Source: Flavipsychrobacter sp.
Lineage (GTDB): Bacteria > Bacteroidota > Bacteroidia > Chitinophagales > Chitinophagaceae
NCBI GenBank assembly: GCA_016786615.1
Contig: JAEUVX010000014.1
Span: forward strand, 62,001-126,000
Length of the DNA: 64,000 nt
Direction: 5' to 3'
Shown: positions 45,452 to 53,133 of the stretch, one piece after another
Numbering within the stretch: position 1 is the stretch's first letter
Layout: every line of letters begins with the position of its first letter
The notes under the pieces: generated by a model
The model's database searches: none
The model's input: the letters and a program-made list of their open reading frames with translations, nothing else
What the model was told of the DNA's origin: nothing
Made by a program: the position numbers and the translations under genes

Positions 45452-45491
45452 ATACTTTTTATACTACTATACTATTGTATACCGGTATACT
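45452..45491. promoter_or_regulatory. Candidate HxlR operator: iterated ATAC sites with a perfect palindrome
   Basis: ATAC occurs at 45452, 45461, 45469, 45479 and 45487, that is every 8-10 bases; all but the fourth are ATACT. The last two lie in a perfect 14-base palindrome, GTATACCGGTATAC (45477-45490). The array sits in the 98-base gap between the divergent DoxX and HxlR genes, downstream of the HxlR promoter. HxlR dimers bind short palindromes, so autoregulation and control of doxX are likely. Confidence 0.6.
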
Positions 45492-45509
45492 ACAAGAAAG
45501 CAGCTATAT

Positions 45510-45890
45510 ATGGCAGGGACAAAACATAAGGATAACGAATGCCCCACGGGCGCAAATCACGAGGCATGCGGCAAGCGGATAATGGCTGTGCGCGATGCGC
45601 TGGATATACTCAGTGGCAAATGGAAACTACCGATAATTGTATCGCTGATATTTGCAGATAAACGTTTCAAGGAAATGGAGCGGGATATACCCGGCATTAC
45701 TGCAAAGATGCTTTCAAAAGAATTGAAAGACCTTGAAATGAACGACCTTGTAAAACGTACAGTGTATGATACCATGCCGGTAACTGTAGAATACTCGCTT
45801 ACTGATTATGGGCGCACGCTCAAAAAAGTAATCGGTGAACTGCATACATGGGGCGAAAAACACCGTATGCGCATCATCGGCAGGAAATAA
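45510..45890 (+). CDS. HxlR-type winged-helix transcriptional regulator
   Basis: A 126-residue MarR-like regulator. The HxlR core is clear: CGKRIMAVRDALDILSGKWKLPIIVSL, then RFKEMERDIPGITAKMLSKELKDLE as recognition helix region and VEYSLTDYGRTLK for the wing. Two Cys residues (near 11 and 20) stand before the core, the second at the position where YodB-type members sense quinones and aldehydes. The ATG at 45510 is the start; the frame upstream is not conserved in type. It probably represses the divergent DoxX gene and itself through the ATAC array between them. Confidence 0.92.
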   Translation: MAGTKHKDNECPTGANHEACGKRIMAVRDALDILSGKWKLPIIVSLIFADKRFKEMERDIPGITAKMLSKELKDLEMNDLVKRTVYDTMPVTVEYSLTDYGRTLKKVIGELHTWGEKHRMRIIGRK

Positions 45891-45929
45891 GCCCTTATAT
45901 TTTCTCTATTATTTTTTATCTTACGATTT

Positions 45930-46571
45930 ATGCAATCCGGTTACGGCTGTTTACTGATACATGGCTTGGGTGGTGGCGTACATGAAATAACGCCACTGAT
46001 AAAACCATTGGAAGAAAGAGGATATATAGTAGCTGCTCCATCCCTGAAGGGGCACACAGGCGATTGGAAAGACCTGAAAACCACAGACTACAAGCAATGG
46101 ATATTCTCTGCGGAAACTGCTTTGCTGAAGCTTGTACAACAGTGTAAAAAGATATTTATAGTAGGGCAAGGTATGGGCGGGCTCATTGCTATTGAACTGG
46201 CAACCAGGTACAATATAGAAGCGCTGGTTTGTATCAATACACCTACTTACAGCAGATACATAATCAGTACCGTTTTGTCGGGCAAGGGCAGATTGCCTTT
46301 GGCCGCTATGAAAAACCTGCGTGTATTGCTTGCTAAGGTAAAGCCGTTGATGCCACGAATAAAAATCCCCGTTAAAATAGCACAGTCTGAAGACGATGGC
46401 ACTTCGCGCAAGGCAAGTGCTGCATACCTGATGAAACACATCCACTCTGTAGTTAAACAACCTTCTTATTATACAAATGTAGGCCATGCAATACTGATAA
46501 GTAAGCAGGGACAAGAACTGGCGACAGATATTGTCAGGTTTTTCGAGATGCTGGAGAAAGTTGAGATGTAA
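45930..46571 (+). CDS. Alpha/beta hydrolase (carboxylesterase Est30-like) with Ser to Gly at nucleophile
   Basis: A 213-residue alpha/beta-hydrolase of the small bacterial carboxylesterase type (LLIHGLGGGVHEITPL near residue 8, APSLKGHTGDW near 36). The nucleophile elbow, normally G-x-S-x-G, reads GQGMGG: the catalytic Ser is replaced by Gly (codon GGT; AGT would be Ser). The acid (SEDDGTSRKAS) and the histidine (NVGHAILI) sites look intact. So it is either inactive as an esterase, has another activity, or the base is a sequencing or strain variant. It lies 39 bases after the HxlR gene and could be cotranscribed. Start ATG gives the full family length. Confidence 0.83.
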   Translation: MQSGYGCLLIHGLGGGVHEITPLIKPLEERGYIVAAPSLKGHTGDWKDLKTTDYKQWIFSAETALLKLVQQCKKIFIVGQGMGGLIAIELATRYNIEALVCINTPTYSRYIISTVLSGKGRLPLAAMKNLRVLLAKVKPLMPRIKIPVKIAQSEDDGTSRKASAAYLMKHIHSVVKQPSYYTNVGHAILISKQGQELATDIVRFFEMLEKVEM

Positions 46572-46626
46572 CCCGAAGTTAATCGGCTTGATTGTTTCCC
46601 CAATGAATATTTAACGCATCTGCTGA

Positions 46627-46656
46627 TTGTATGAAAGAGATAGTACGCTATATTTA
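46627..46656 (+). promoter_or_regulatory. Possible promoter of the exported protein gene at 46679
   Basis: TTG at 46627-46629, a 19-base spacer and TATATTTA at 46649-46656, one base off the -7 consensus. It would make the ATG at 46679 the first usable start. Confidence 0.5.
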
Positions 46657-46678
46657 CTATCCGCATATCCAAACTATA

Positions 46679-47212
46679 ATGAGACGCATACTATTGACAG
46701 GAATATTAATTAGCAGCATGGTAAGTGCAAATGCGCAGGCAGACATACAGAAATTGAAGCCCGCTGTGAAGATTGCCGCTAAAAAAATGAATGATGCATT
46801 GGTGAAGAAAAATCTGCACGATTTTGTAAAAACTACTTACCCTAAAGTGGTAGAAAGTACACCCGGTGGAGCTGAAAAGATTGAAAAGGATTTGCAATCG
46901 CAGATAGCGAGCATCGAAAACCAGGGCTCTAAGATATTAGCTGCATGGCCCGGGGATGCTACTGCAATTATCGATACAGCCGGCGAGTATCAGTGTACGA
47001 TACCCCAGTACATGAAGATGAAACTGGAAAACGGAATAATCACTACTCAAACAACTTTGATAGCATTATCTCCTGATAAAGGAAAGACATGGTATTTTAT
47101 CGATGCTACAGACAAGGTCTTGTCGAAGTGGCGTAGCGTGTTCCCGAACCTTAGTTCAAAATTATTGATACGCCCTGCACCGGAGCCAACTTTTGTGCCC
47201 AATAAAAAATAA
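46679..47212 (+). CDS. Exported protein of unknown function
   Basis: A 177-residue protein with signal peptide MRRILLTGILISSMVSANAQ. The mature part is helical first (IQKLKPAVKIAAKKMNDALVKKNLHDFVKTTYPKVVE compressed into two helices) and then beta-rich with LIALSPDKGKTWYFIDATD near the end, a pattern like SnoaL/NTF2-type folds, though not certain. No catalytic motif is recognised. The upstream in-frame ATG at 46631 is rejected because of the possible promoter and the good signal peptide at 46679. Single gene, convergent with the glycosyltransferase gene only three bases away. Confidence 0.72.
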   Translation: MRRILLTGILISSMVSANAQADIQKLKPAVKIAAKKMNDALVKKNLHDFVKTTYPKVVESTPGGAEKIEKDLQSQIASIENQGSKILAAWPGDATAIIDTAGEYQCTIPQYMKMKLENGIITTQTTLIALSPDKGKTWYFIDATDKVLSKWRSVFPNLSSKLLIRPAPEPTFVPNKK

Positions 47213-47215
47213 GTA

Positions 47216-48367
47216 TTACAATAACGATTCGTACACCTGCATTACTGCCGCTGCGCAAGATGCGGGTGTAAATTTTTGTGCCTGCACATAGCCTTTGCGT
47301 GCCATTTCACTACGAACCTGTTGGTCTGTAGCGATTCTTGTCATTGCTTTTGCAATATCGGCTACTGCGTATGGGTCTATATAATATGCAGCATCCCCTC
47401 CTGTTTCGGGCATGCAGGATGTGTTGGAAGTGATAACAGGAGTGCCACTCCACATAGCCTCCAGTATTGGTATGCCAAAACCTTCGTACACCGATGGGTA
47501 TATCATTGCTATAGCACTTTGATATATGGCAGGAAAGTCTTTGGCAGACCTGAAATCGGCATCATCTATTGTTGCGTCCTGTTCCGATAAAAAGATGACA
47601 TCTTGTGTCAGCCCGTTTTCAGATACAAAGGCTTTCACCACCTGCATATATTCACGCCCAGTACCAATTACTACCAATGGTATTTTGATAGTTGGTTGCA
47701 GCTCTTTCAGGGCTTTGCAGATATTCAGCAGATTTTTTCGTTCTATCACACTGCCTACATACAAAAAGTAAGTGTCTGGTAGTTTGTATTTACCCTTGAT
47801 GCGTTGTTTTTCTGCATCAGTTATTTTTTGTTCAAATATCGGGTTGCAACTTTGGTAGCATACCACAATTTTTTCTTCAGCTGTGCCGTAGTATTGTATG
47901 ATGTCTTGTTTTGTCTGTTCGCTGATGGCTATCACTTTATCCGCATGCTTGCATGCGTTGCTGAACTTTTTTCTGTAGATAGCATTGTCTATCGGTTTGT
48001 ATTGTTTGGGGTAGCGCTCAAATATTAAGTCATGTATTGTTACCACAGATTTGATGCTTGTGTGTTGTATGCCGGCAGGTATTTCATTGCTCAACCCGTG
48101 ATAAATATCTATGTTTAGTTTCTTAAGGTCGCGGGTTACATAATTGCTTCGCCATAATGAGCTGACTGTTTTGAATATGCCCGACGGGGTAATGGTATGT
48201 ATATTGTTATATGGTGCCGTGTCAAACATTGTTGTTTGCTTAGGCGCCATCAGGTAATACGCATTTTCAGAATACACTTCTGCCAGCGATGCTATCAGTG
48301 AACGGCTATAGTTGCCAAGTCCGGTATTGTTTTGGTAAGCACGTTTGGCGTCGAAGGCAATGCGCAT
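47216..48367 (-). CDS. Glycosyltransferase family 4 (GT-B fold)
   Basis: A 383-residue cytoplasmic or peripheral glycosyltransferase. The N-terminal domain has the acceptor-side motif FDAKRAYQNNTGLGNYSR and IYHGLSNEIP; the C-terminal donor-binding domain has YFLYVGSVIERKNL, IPLVVIGTGREY, and the family signature PSVYEGFGIPILEAMWSGTPVITSN, in which E-x7-E contacts the sugar nucleotide. The sugar and acceptor are unknown; a role in surface polysaccharide is likely. Start taken at the ATG at 48367; the long upstream extension overlaps the neighbouring gene and is rejected. The oxidoreductase gene lies 31 bases upstream on the same strand. Confidence 0.9.
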   Translation of the reverse strand: MRIAFDAKRAYQNNTGLGNYSRSLIASLAEVYSENAYYLMAPKQTTMFDTAPYNNIHTITPSGIFKTVSSLWRSNYVTRDLKKLNIDIYHGLSNEIPAGIQHTSIKSVVTIHDLIFERYPKQYKPIDNAIYRKKFSNACKHADKVIAISEQTKQDIIQYYGTAEEKIVVCYQSCNPIFEQKITDAEKQRIKGKYKLPDTYFLYVGSVIERKNLLNICKALKELQPTIKIPLVVIGTGREYMQVVKAFVSENGLTQDVIFLSEQDATIDDADFRSAKDFPAIYQSAIAMIYPSVYEGFGIPILEAMWSGTPVITSNTSCMPETGGDAAYYIDPYAVADIAKAMTRIATDQQVRSEMARKGYVQAQKFTPASCAAAVMQVYESLL

Positions 48368-48398
48368 AGTGTATAATAAGCGTGTAAAAGTACAGAAA

Positions 48399-50120
48399 TT
48401 ATTCTGCAGCAGATTGTGCCTGCCTGCGCATGGCAGCCTTCTGTGCAGGTGTAGCTTCTTGTGTCCAGTTGTTAGAATATGGTTTGAAACAGGTTGCCTG
48501 TTGCAGTGTTTCAAGCGATATCGTATCGTCCATATAGCCGGCCAGCAGCTTAAATGCTTCGGGCTTTTCTTTTTTAAATATCAGTAACGATGCATTGGTG
48601 CCGGCCTTTACTGCTATCGGCACACCACCGCCAAGCTCTGCCCAGTGCCCGCCCAGCAGCAGGTTTTTCACAGGTGTCCGGTAGTGGGCTATTTTGTTTT
48701 GCATATTCTTCTTGCCCGGTTTGGCTCCCATCATAGTTCCGCCACGATTGCCGGTATAGCGCCAATGGGTAACAGGTGTTGCAACATCATAAAACAATAT
48801 GTGTGAGCGAAGCCCCGGTGCTACCATATCTTCTACGCGCTTAATGATAACTTCTGCTATTTCTTCTTTCAGTTTTTTATAAGCATCGCCACGTTTATAA
48901 TTACCCTCACTGTCCTTTTCTGTCAGCCACTCATTATTATAATCCATAAAGGCAGGCATAAATAATGTGAGTGTACCTTGTCCTTCAGGAGCTAATGAGG
49001 GGTCTCTGAAAGATGGTGCCAGTATGCTTATTTCGCTTGTTTGCGGATTGCCGTCGCATTGCGAACCTGTAATGGTGTGTTCTGTTACAATATGTACCAG
49101 TTCTTCGTTGAATCCCAGTTTATCAGGTGTACAGTCCAGTGCTATGGATATTGTTACAGAAGAGCTGTATATATCTGCGTCTTTTAATTTGCCTTTTAGT
49201 TTTTCGGGTATAGTATCGGCTGGTAACATTTTTTCATACAGTGTTTCAATATCGCATGCTGCTACTACATATTTGCTTTTTACGGTGTGTGCTGTATTGA
49301 AGTGTGTAAAACGTACGCCGGAAGCTGTGTTATTCTCAAGTATTATTTCATCTACCACGGCTTTGTAAAAAATATCATTGCCATAATAATTTACAACATG
49401 CTCCATCCATTCGGGGATCACTTGCCCGCCACCTATGGGTGGGCTTTGGAAATCGCCATAATATGCCCAGCCTATAGGTACCAGGCACGATAGCAGTTCT
49501 GTTTCTCCTGTAAATATTTTATGTATGTTTTCGTCTTTGAAGAATTTATTCAGGCCCCTTTTTAATCCCTTCTCTCCTGTGTAGGCTATGTAGGGGATAA
49601 ATGGCATAGCAAACTTCAGCAGTGGCAGCTTGTTTTTCATGCGCTCCATCAGCGTCATGCTTTCTTCTGTGCGAAAAATCTTGCTGAATTCACTGAATGA
49701 TTTACCCAGTTTTTTAGCCGCTTTGAAGAAGCGTATTAATCCTTCTCTCTCATGCGGGAACTCACTTATTAGTTGGTCGCGCAGTTCATCAGGGTTATTG
49801 GTCAGCAGGTAGTCAAAGCTCTCTCCTTTGTATCGTCTTATCCTGCGTTGGGGTATTACATTGGGGTGGTCATTGCCTATCAGGTCAAATACTTTGCATG
49901 CCATCCCACCCGGTGTGCATTGGTTCAGCCAGTGAATGGCTGTATCGAAACGAAAATCTTTTCTTCTGAAACCGGCAAGGTAGCCACCTGCATGTGGTTC
50001 TTTTTCTAATACACATACGCTGAAGCCTGCTTTGCTAAGCAATGCTGCGGTTGTCAGTCCGCCTACACCTGCGCCAATAATGGCCACATCGTAGTATGGT
50101 TTAATCTCAGGCTTCTGCAT
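48399..50120 (-). CDS. CrtI/retinol saturase-like FAD-dependent oxidoreductase
   Basis: A 573-residue flavoprotein of the phytoene desaturase/carotene isomerase/retinol saturase superfamily. The FAD-binding motif VAIIGAGVGGLTTAALLSKAG is at residue 12, followed by VLEKEPHAGGYLAGF and RFDTAIHWL. The C-terminal signature LLLGGHWAELGGGVPIAVKAG near 510 matches the family's second dinucleotide-contact motif. It acts on C=C bonds of isoprenoids or related lipids in relatives; here the substrate is unknown and no other carotenoid gene is near. A C-terminal tail is rich in Ala and Gln. It lies 80 bases after ribE and is probably in a run with it. Confidence 0.87.
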   Translation of the reverse strand: MQKPEIKPYYDVAIIGAGVGGLTTAALLSKAGFSVCVLEKEPHAGGYLAGFRRKDFRFDTAIHWLNQCTPGGMACKVFDLIGNDHPNVIPQRRIRRYKGESFDYLLTNNPDELRDQLISEFPHEREGLIRFFKAAKKLGKSFSEFSKIFRTEESMTLMERMKNKLPLLKFAMPFIPYIAYTGEKGLKRGLNKFFKDENIHKIFTGETELLSCLVPIGWAYYGDFQSPPIGGGQVIPEWMEHVVNYYGNDIFYKAVVDEIILENNTASGVRFTHFNTAHTVKSKYVVAACDIETLYEKMLPADTIPEKLKGKLKDADIYSSSVTISIALDCTPDKLGFNEELVHIVTEHTITGSQCDGNPQTSEISILAPSFRDPSLAPEGQGTLTLFMPAFMDYNNEWLTEKDSEGNYKRGDAYKKLKEEIAEVIIKRVEDMVAPGLRSHILFYDVATPVTHWRYTGNRGGTMMGAKPGKKNMQNKIAHYRTPVKNLLLGGHWAELGGGVPIAVKAGTNASLLIFKKEKPEAFKLLAGYMDDTISLETLQQATCFKPYSNNWTQEATPAQKAAMRRQAQSAAE

Positions 50121-50200
50121 CAGGGGGTAAAGCGGCTTATCGTTACATATTGGCGTAAGCGCAGCTTAAAGATACCATAAATATGTCTTCGTAGGGAATG

Positions 50201-50791
50201 CTATGCGGCCACTTCCTGTTGGCGCAGCAGGTATTTGCCCAGCACATCAAATTCAATATTGATGATGGTGTCGTTTTCTATCTGACTGAAATTGGTATGG
50301 TTGTACGTGTATGGTATAATGGTAACTGTCAACTCATTTTTGCCGATGTTGAAAGCGGTAAGGCTTACGCCGTTCAGGCATACAGAGCCTTTTTCTATAA
50401 CCAATGCTGCAAACTGTTCCGGAAAACGGAAACGGAATAACCAGCTGCCTTCTAATGTTTGTTTTTCAATGCAAGTAGCAATAGCATCCACATGTCCTTG
50501 TACAAAATGCCCGTCCAGCCTGTCGCCAACTTTCATAGCGCGTTCCAGGTTTACGATATCACCGGCCTGCCAGTTGCTGAGGTTTGTTTTAAGTAATGTT
50601 TCCTGTACGGCAGTTACTTTATACTTACTGCCTTCTATGGCTACCACTGTCAGGCATACACCATTGTGTGCTACAGACTGGTCAATCTTTAGTTCGTTTG
50701 TTATCGGGCTGTCAACCCATATGTCGATATTAGTACCCGATGGTGCAATGGAAGCGATAGTGCCTGTGGCCTCGATAATACCTGTAAACAT
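50201..50791 (-). CDS. ribE: Riboflavin synthase, alpha chain
   Basis: Makes riboflavin from two molecules of 6,7-dimethyl-8-ribityllumazine. The 196-residue protein has the invariant start MFTGIIEATG and two lumazine-binding repeats: first with VAHNGVCLTVVAI and NLERAMKVGDRLDGHFVQGHVD, second with KGSVCLNGVSLTAF and TLTVTIIPYTYNHTNF-like end. Length fits the family. ATG start. A lipoprotein gene ends ten bases upstream on the same strand, so it may be cotranscribed. No FMN riboswitch is evident before it. Confidence 0.96.
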   Translation of the reverse strand: MFTGIIEATGTIASIAPSGTNIDIWVDSPITNELKIDQSVAHNGVCLTVVAIEGSKYKVTAVQETLLKTNLSNWQAGDIVNLERAMKVGDRLDGHFVQGHVDAIATCIEKQTLEGSWLFRFRFPEQFAALVIEKGSVCLNGVSLTAFNIGKNELTVTIIPYTYNHTNFSQIENDTIINIEFDVLGKYLLRQQEVAA

Positions 50792-50800
50792 GGTGCAAAA

Positions 50801-51376
50801 TTACTGCTTTATGGCCGTACCCTTGTGGTAGCTGTAGCCTGTATCTGTAGCAACTGTGAAGAATATGGTCAGTTTATTAGAGTCAGTTTGGCTTTTTTGA
50901 ATAAAGCCGCTTGCCGTATCCTTTACACTGCACATCAACTGTCCTGTTAGTTTGCTGTCAAACCCGTTGACATTAACTACTGTCGAGTCAAGATAGGCTT
51001 TGTAAAATCTATCGGCAGTCAGTTTTAAAGTTTCCGACTGGCAGAAACCGGTGATGCCGATTTTGATTTTAGATGCTGATAGCCCGAACAGTTTGATATT
51101 GAATGCCGTAGTATCTACAGGCTGGAAGTCATTGTCTAAAACCGTATCCCTGAATAAATATGTGCCCTGAAAGATTTCCAACGGAAAGAAACATGTGGTA
51201 TTGTCGGGTATTCCGGGAAAGTCCCAATTATAGTTGATTGCTTCTGGGTCGTTGCAGTACGGTTTGTTTAAACGGTCATCATTTACCTCAGCTTTTTCAA
51301 CTTTGCTGCAGGCAAGCAGAGAAATACCCAGCGTAAGGATAACTGCAAATGATTTATATGTGTTTTTTACTGACAC
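50801..51376 (-). CDS. Lipoprotein of unknown function
   Basis: A 191-residue predicted lipoprotein with a 22-residue signal and lipobox SLLA-C at Cys23. A short Cys-containing segment (YCNDPEAINYNWDFPGIPD, then TTCFFP) resembles the N-terminal region of many Bacteroidota lipoproteins, where it precedes a beta-rich domain. The rest is beta-rich (FNIKLFGLSASKIKIGI, LTIFFTVATDTG). No family is recognised. Start is GTG; no ATG is near. It lies ten bases before ribE on the same strand, but a shared function is not implied. Confidence 0.75.
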   Translation of the reverse strand: MSVKNTYKSFAVILTLGISLLACSKVEKAEVNDDRLNKPYCNDPEAINYNWDFPGIPDNTTCFFPLEIFQGTYLFRDTVLDNDFQPVDTTAFNIKLFGLSASKIKIGITGFCQSETLKLTADRFYKAYLDSTVVNVNGFDSKLTGQLMCSVKDTASGFIQKSQTDSNKLTIFFTVATDTGYSYHKGTAIKQ

Positions 51377-51438
51377 TCTATTCTATAACGTATGTAATGC
51401 TTTAAAATTATCAGTTTTCGTGCAAACCACCTAAAAAG

Positions 51439-51469
51439 TTTGTTCAAATCATAAAAAACATTACCTTTG
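51439..51469 (+). promoter_or_regulatory. Promoter of rpsU
   Basis: TTTG at 51439-51442, a 19-base spacer and TACCTTTG at 51462-51469, both perfect. The coding start is 32 bases downstream. Confidence 0.8.
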
Positions 51470-51501
51470 CCATCCCAAATGCAAAAAGGGGGTATATAAT
51501 T

Positions 51502-51696
51502 ATGTTGATAATAGACTCAAAAGATTGCGAAAACATTGACAAGGCGCTGAAAAAGTACAAAAAGAAGTATGAGAAGTCTCGTACACTGAATCAACTGCGC
51601 GAACGTCAGTCTTTCACAAAACCTTCTGTAAAACGTCGTACAGAAGTGTTGAAAGCAATCTACCGTCAGCAAATGGCAGCAGGAAAACTGGATTAA
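51502..51696 (+). CDS. rpsU: Ribosomal protein bS21
   Basis: A 64-residue basic small-subunit protein needed for initiation. The helix IDKALKKYKKKYEKSRTLNQLRERQSF and the TKPSVKRRTEVLKAIYRQQ end fit the family. In Bacteroidota S21 helps to sequester the anti-Shine-Dalgarno end of 16S rRNA, which agrees with the lack of SD leaders in this window. Followed by a terminator and the Xer recombinase gene, a conserved order in the phylum (rpsU-xer-hpf). Confidence 0.95.
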   Translation: MLIIDSKDCENIDKALKKYKKKYEKSRTLNQLRERQSFTKPSVKRRTEVLKAIYRQQMAAGKLD

Positions 51697-51734
51697 TAGC
51701 TTTTTTAACAAAGTTATCTGATAATAGTATTGCA

Positions 51735-51775
51735 CCCGGTACTGTAAATGATTATATTTACAGTACCGGGTTTTT
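51735..51775 (+). terminator. Terminator between rpsU and the Xer gene
   Basis: A perfect 15-base stem (51735-51749 with 51756-51770), six-base loop and five T. The Xer start codon lies only two bases after the T run, so Xer translation would depend on readthrough and the hairpin would occupy its leader. Confidence 0.92.
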
Positions 51776-51777
51776 CT

Positions 51778-52668
51778 ATGATAGAGCATCGGATAACAGA
51801 TTACCTACAATATCTCAGGTTTGAGAAGCGATACGCACAACATACTCTCGGCGCATACGAAAGGGATTTATGTCAATTTAATGAATATATAAGCAGCCAA
51901 TTCGGGCTTGATGATGAAAGGGTGATAAGCCATTTTCATGTACGCAGCTGGCTGGCCACTTTCAAAGAGCAGAACCTTCAGGCAAGCTCTATCAACCGTA
52001 AATTATCTGCGGTCAATTCCTTTTACAAATATTTATTGAAGCTGCAGGCGGTAAAGAAAAACCCTGTACGCCAATTGCATGCCATGCGCAAGGCAGAGCG
52101 CCTTCCTGTGTACCTGAAAGAGCAGGAAACAGGATATTTATTAGAAGAAATTCAATTTGAAGAAGGATTCAAAGGCTTTACAGACCGCCTGATATGCGAT
52201 TTGCTGTATCAGACAGGTATGCGCCGCAGTGAACTCGTAAATCTGAAAGAAAAAGATATCGAAAAAAGCCTGAAACAGGTTCGTATCCTTGGTAAGGGTA
52301 ATAAGGAGCGCTTGGTCCCCGTCAGCCCAATGCTGTTAGATACACTCGACGAGTATATACAGGAAAAACGTAAACTGGAAACATACGACGATAATCATCT
52401 GCTGGTACTGGAAAGCGGACAGCAGTTATACGCAGGCTATGTTTACAGGGTGGTAAAAACATATTTATCAACAACTACAACATTACATAAAAAAAGCCCG
52501 CACGTATTGAGGCACACATTTGCAACACATTTGCTGAACAATGGCGCCAATATACAGGCTATCAAAGATTTGCTGGGGCACAGCAGCCTGGCTGCAACAC
52601 AGGTATACACACACAACAACATTGACAAACTCAAGGAAATTCACAAAAATGCCCATCCGAGAGGGTGA
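51778..52668 (+). CDS. xerC: Tyrosine recombinase XerC/XerD
   Basis: A 296-residue site-specific recombinase for chromosome dimer resolution. The N-terminal SAM-like DNA-binding domain (ITDYLQYLRFEKRYAQHTLGAYERDL) is followed by the catalytic domain with all key residues: Arg in TGMRRSEL (about 150), Lys in LGKGNKERLVP (about 175), HVLRHTFATHLL (H-x-x-R near 245), His in LLGHSSLA and the nucleophile Tyr in TQVYTHNN (about 280). Whether it acts as XerC or XerD cannot be told. The start at 51778 is chosen because an upstream ATG at 51748 lies within the terminator hairpin. Confidence 0.94.
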   Translation: MIEHRITDYLQYLRFEKRYAQHTLGAYERDLCQFNEYISSQFGLDDERVISHFHVRSWLATFKEQNLQASSINRKLSAVNSFYKYLLKLQAVKKNPVRQLHAMRKAERLPVYLKEQETGYLLEEIQFEEGFKGFTDRLICDLLYQTGMRRSELVNLKEKDIEKSLKQVRILGKGNKERLVPVSPMLLDTLDEYIQEKRKLETYDDNHLLVLESGQQLYAGYVYRVVKTYLSTTTTLHKKSPHVLRHTFATHLLNNGANIQAIKDLLGHSSLAATQVYTHNNIDKLKEIHKNAHPRG

Positions 52669-52702
52669 TTAAATATATTTTTTAACCATAAATTTTTGCC
52701 TT

Positions 52703-53002
52703 ATGAACGTGCAAATTCAATCAGTGCATTTTGAAGCGGATAGTAAATTGCTGGAACACGTGAACAAGAAACTCGACAAGCTTCGCACATTCCACGACAG
52801 GATAATAGGAGTAGAAGTGTATCTGGTATTAGATAATGTGGTACACAACATAAAAGATAAAGTAGCTGAAATCAAGGTGCACATACCTAAACACACGTTT
52901 TTTGTAAAGCATCAGTCTAAGGCTTTTGAAGAGTCTTTCGACCTCGCATTCAACTCTATGGTAAACCGCATCAAGCGCCAAAAGGAAAAGACATTGGCAT
53001 AA
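52703..53002 (+). CDS. hpf: Ribosome hibernation-promoting factor, HPF/YfiA short form
   Basis: A 99-residue protein that binds the 30S decoding region in stationary phase. Strand and helix pattern match: VQIQSVHFEADSKLLEHVNKKLDKL, VEVYLVLDN, KVAEIKVHIPKHTFFVKHQSKAFEESFDLAF, and VNRIKRQKEK. No C-terminal dimerisation domain, so it is the short form. It lies 34 bases after the Xer gene in the conserved rpsU-xer-hpf order and is ended by a hairpin; the tRNA/tuf cluster that often follows in this phylum is not here. Confidence 0.93.
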   Translation: MNVQIQSVHFEADSKLLEHVNKKLDKLRTFHDRIIGVEVYLVLDNVVHNIKDKVAEIKVHIPKHTFFVKHQSKAFEESFDLAFNSMVNRIKRQKEKTLA

Positions 53003-53023
53003 GGTACAAACCATTAATACAGA

Positions 53024-53062
53024 AAATCCGGTCTTATTTATAAAAAAGGCCGGATTTCTTTT
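53024..53062 (+). terminator. Terminator of hpf
   Basis: Stem AAATCCGGTC (53024-53033) with GGCCGGATTT (53048-53057), one G-T pair, a 14-base loop, then T-rich sequence. Confidence 0.8.
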
Positions 53063-53133
53063 ATATAACTATTGCAATAAAAGCTGAAATCGCCTATTTT
53101 GCATTACTTAATACTTTAACAATTACGAGAATC

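Noticed and set aside
48368..48514. Longer N-terminus of the glycosyltransferase
   Set aside because: The 49 added residues overlap the end of the neighbouring oxidoreductase gene and have no family counterpart; MRIAFDAKR is the typical start.
50792..50800. FMN riboswitch before ribE
   Set aside because: Only nine bases separate ribE from the lipoprotein gene, and no conserved RFN-like segments are seen upstream.
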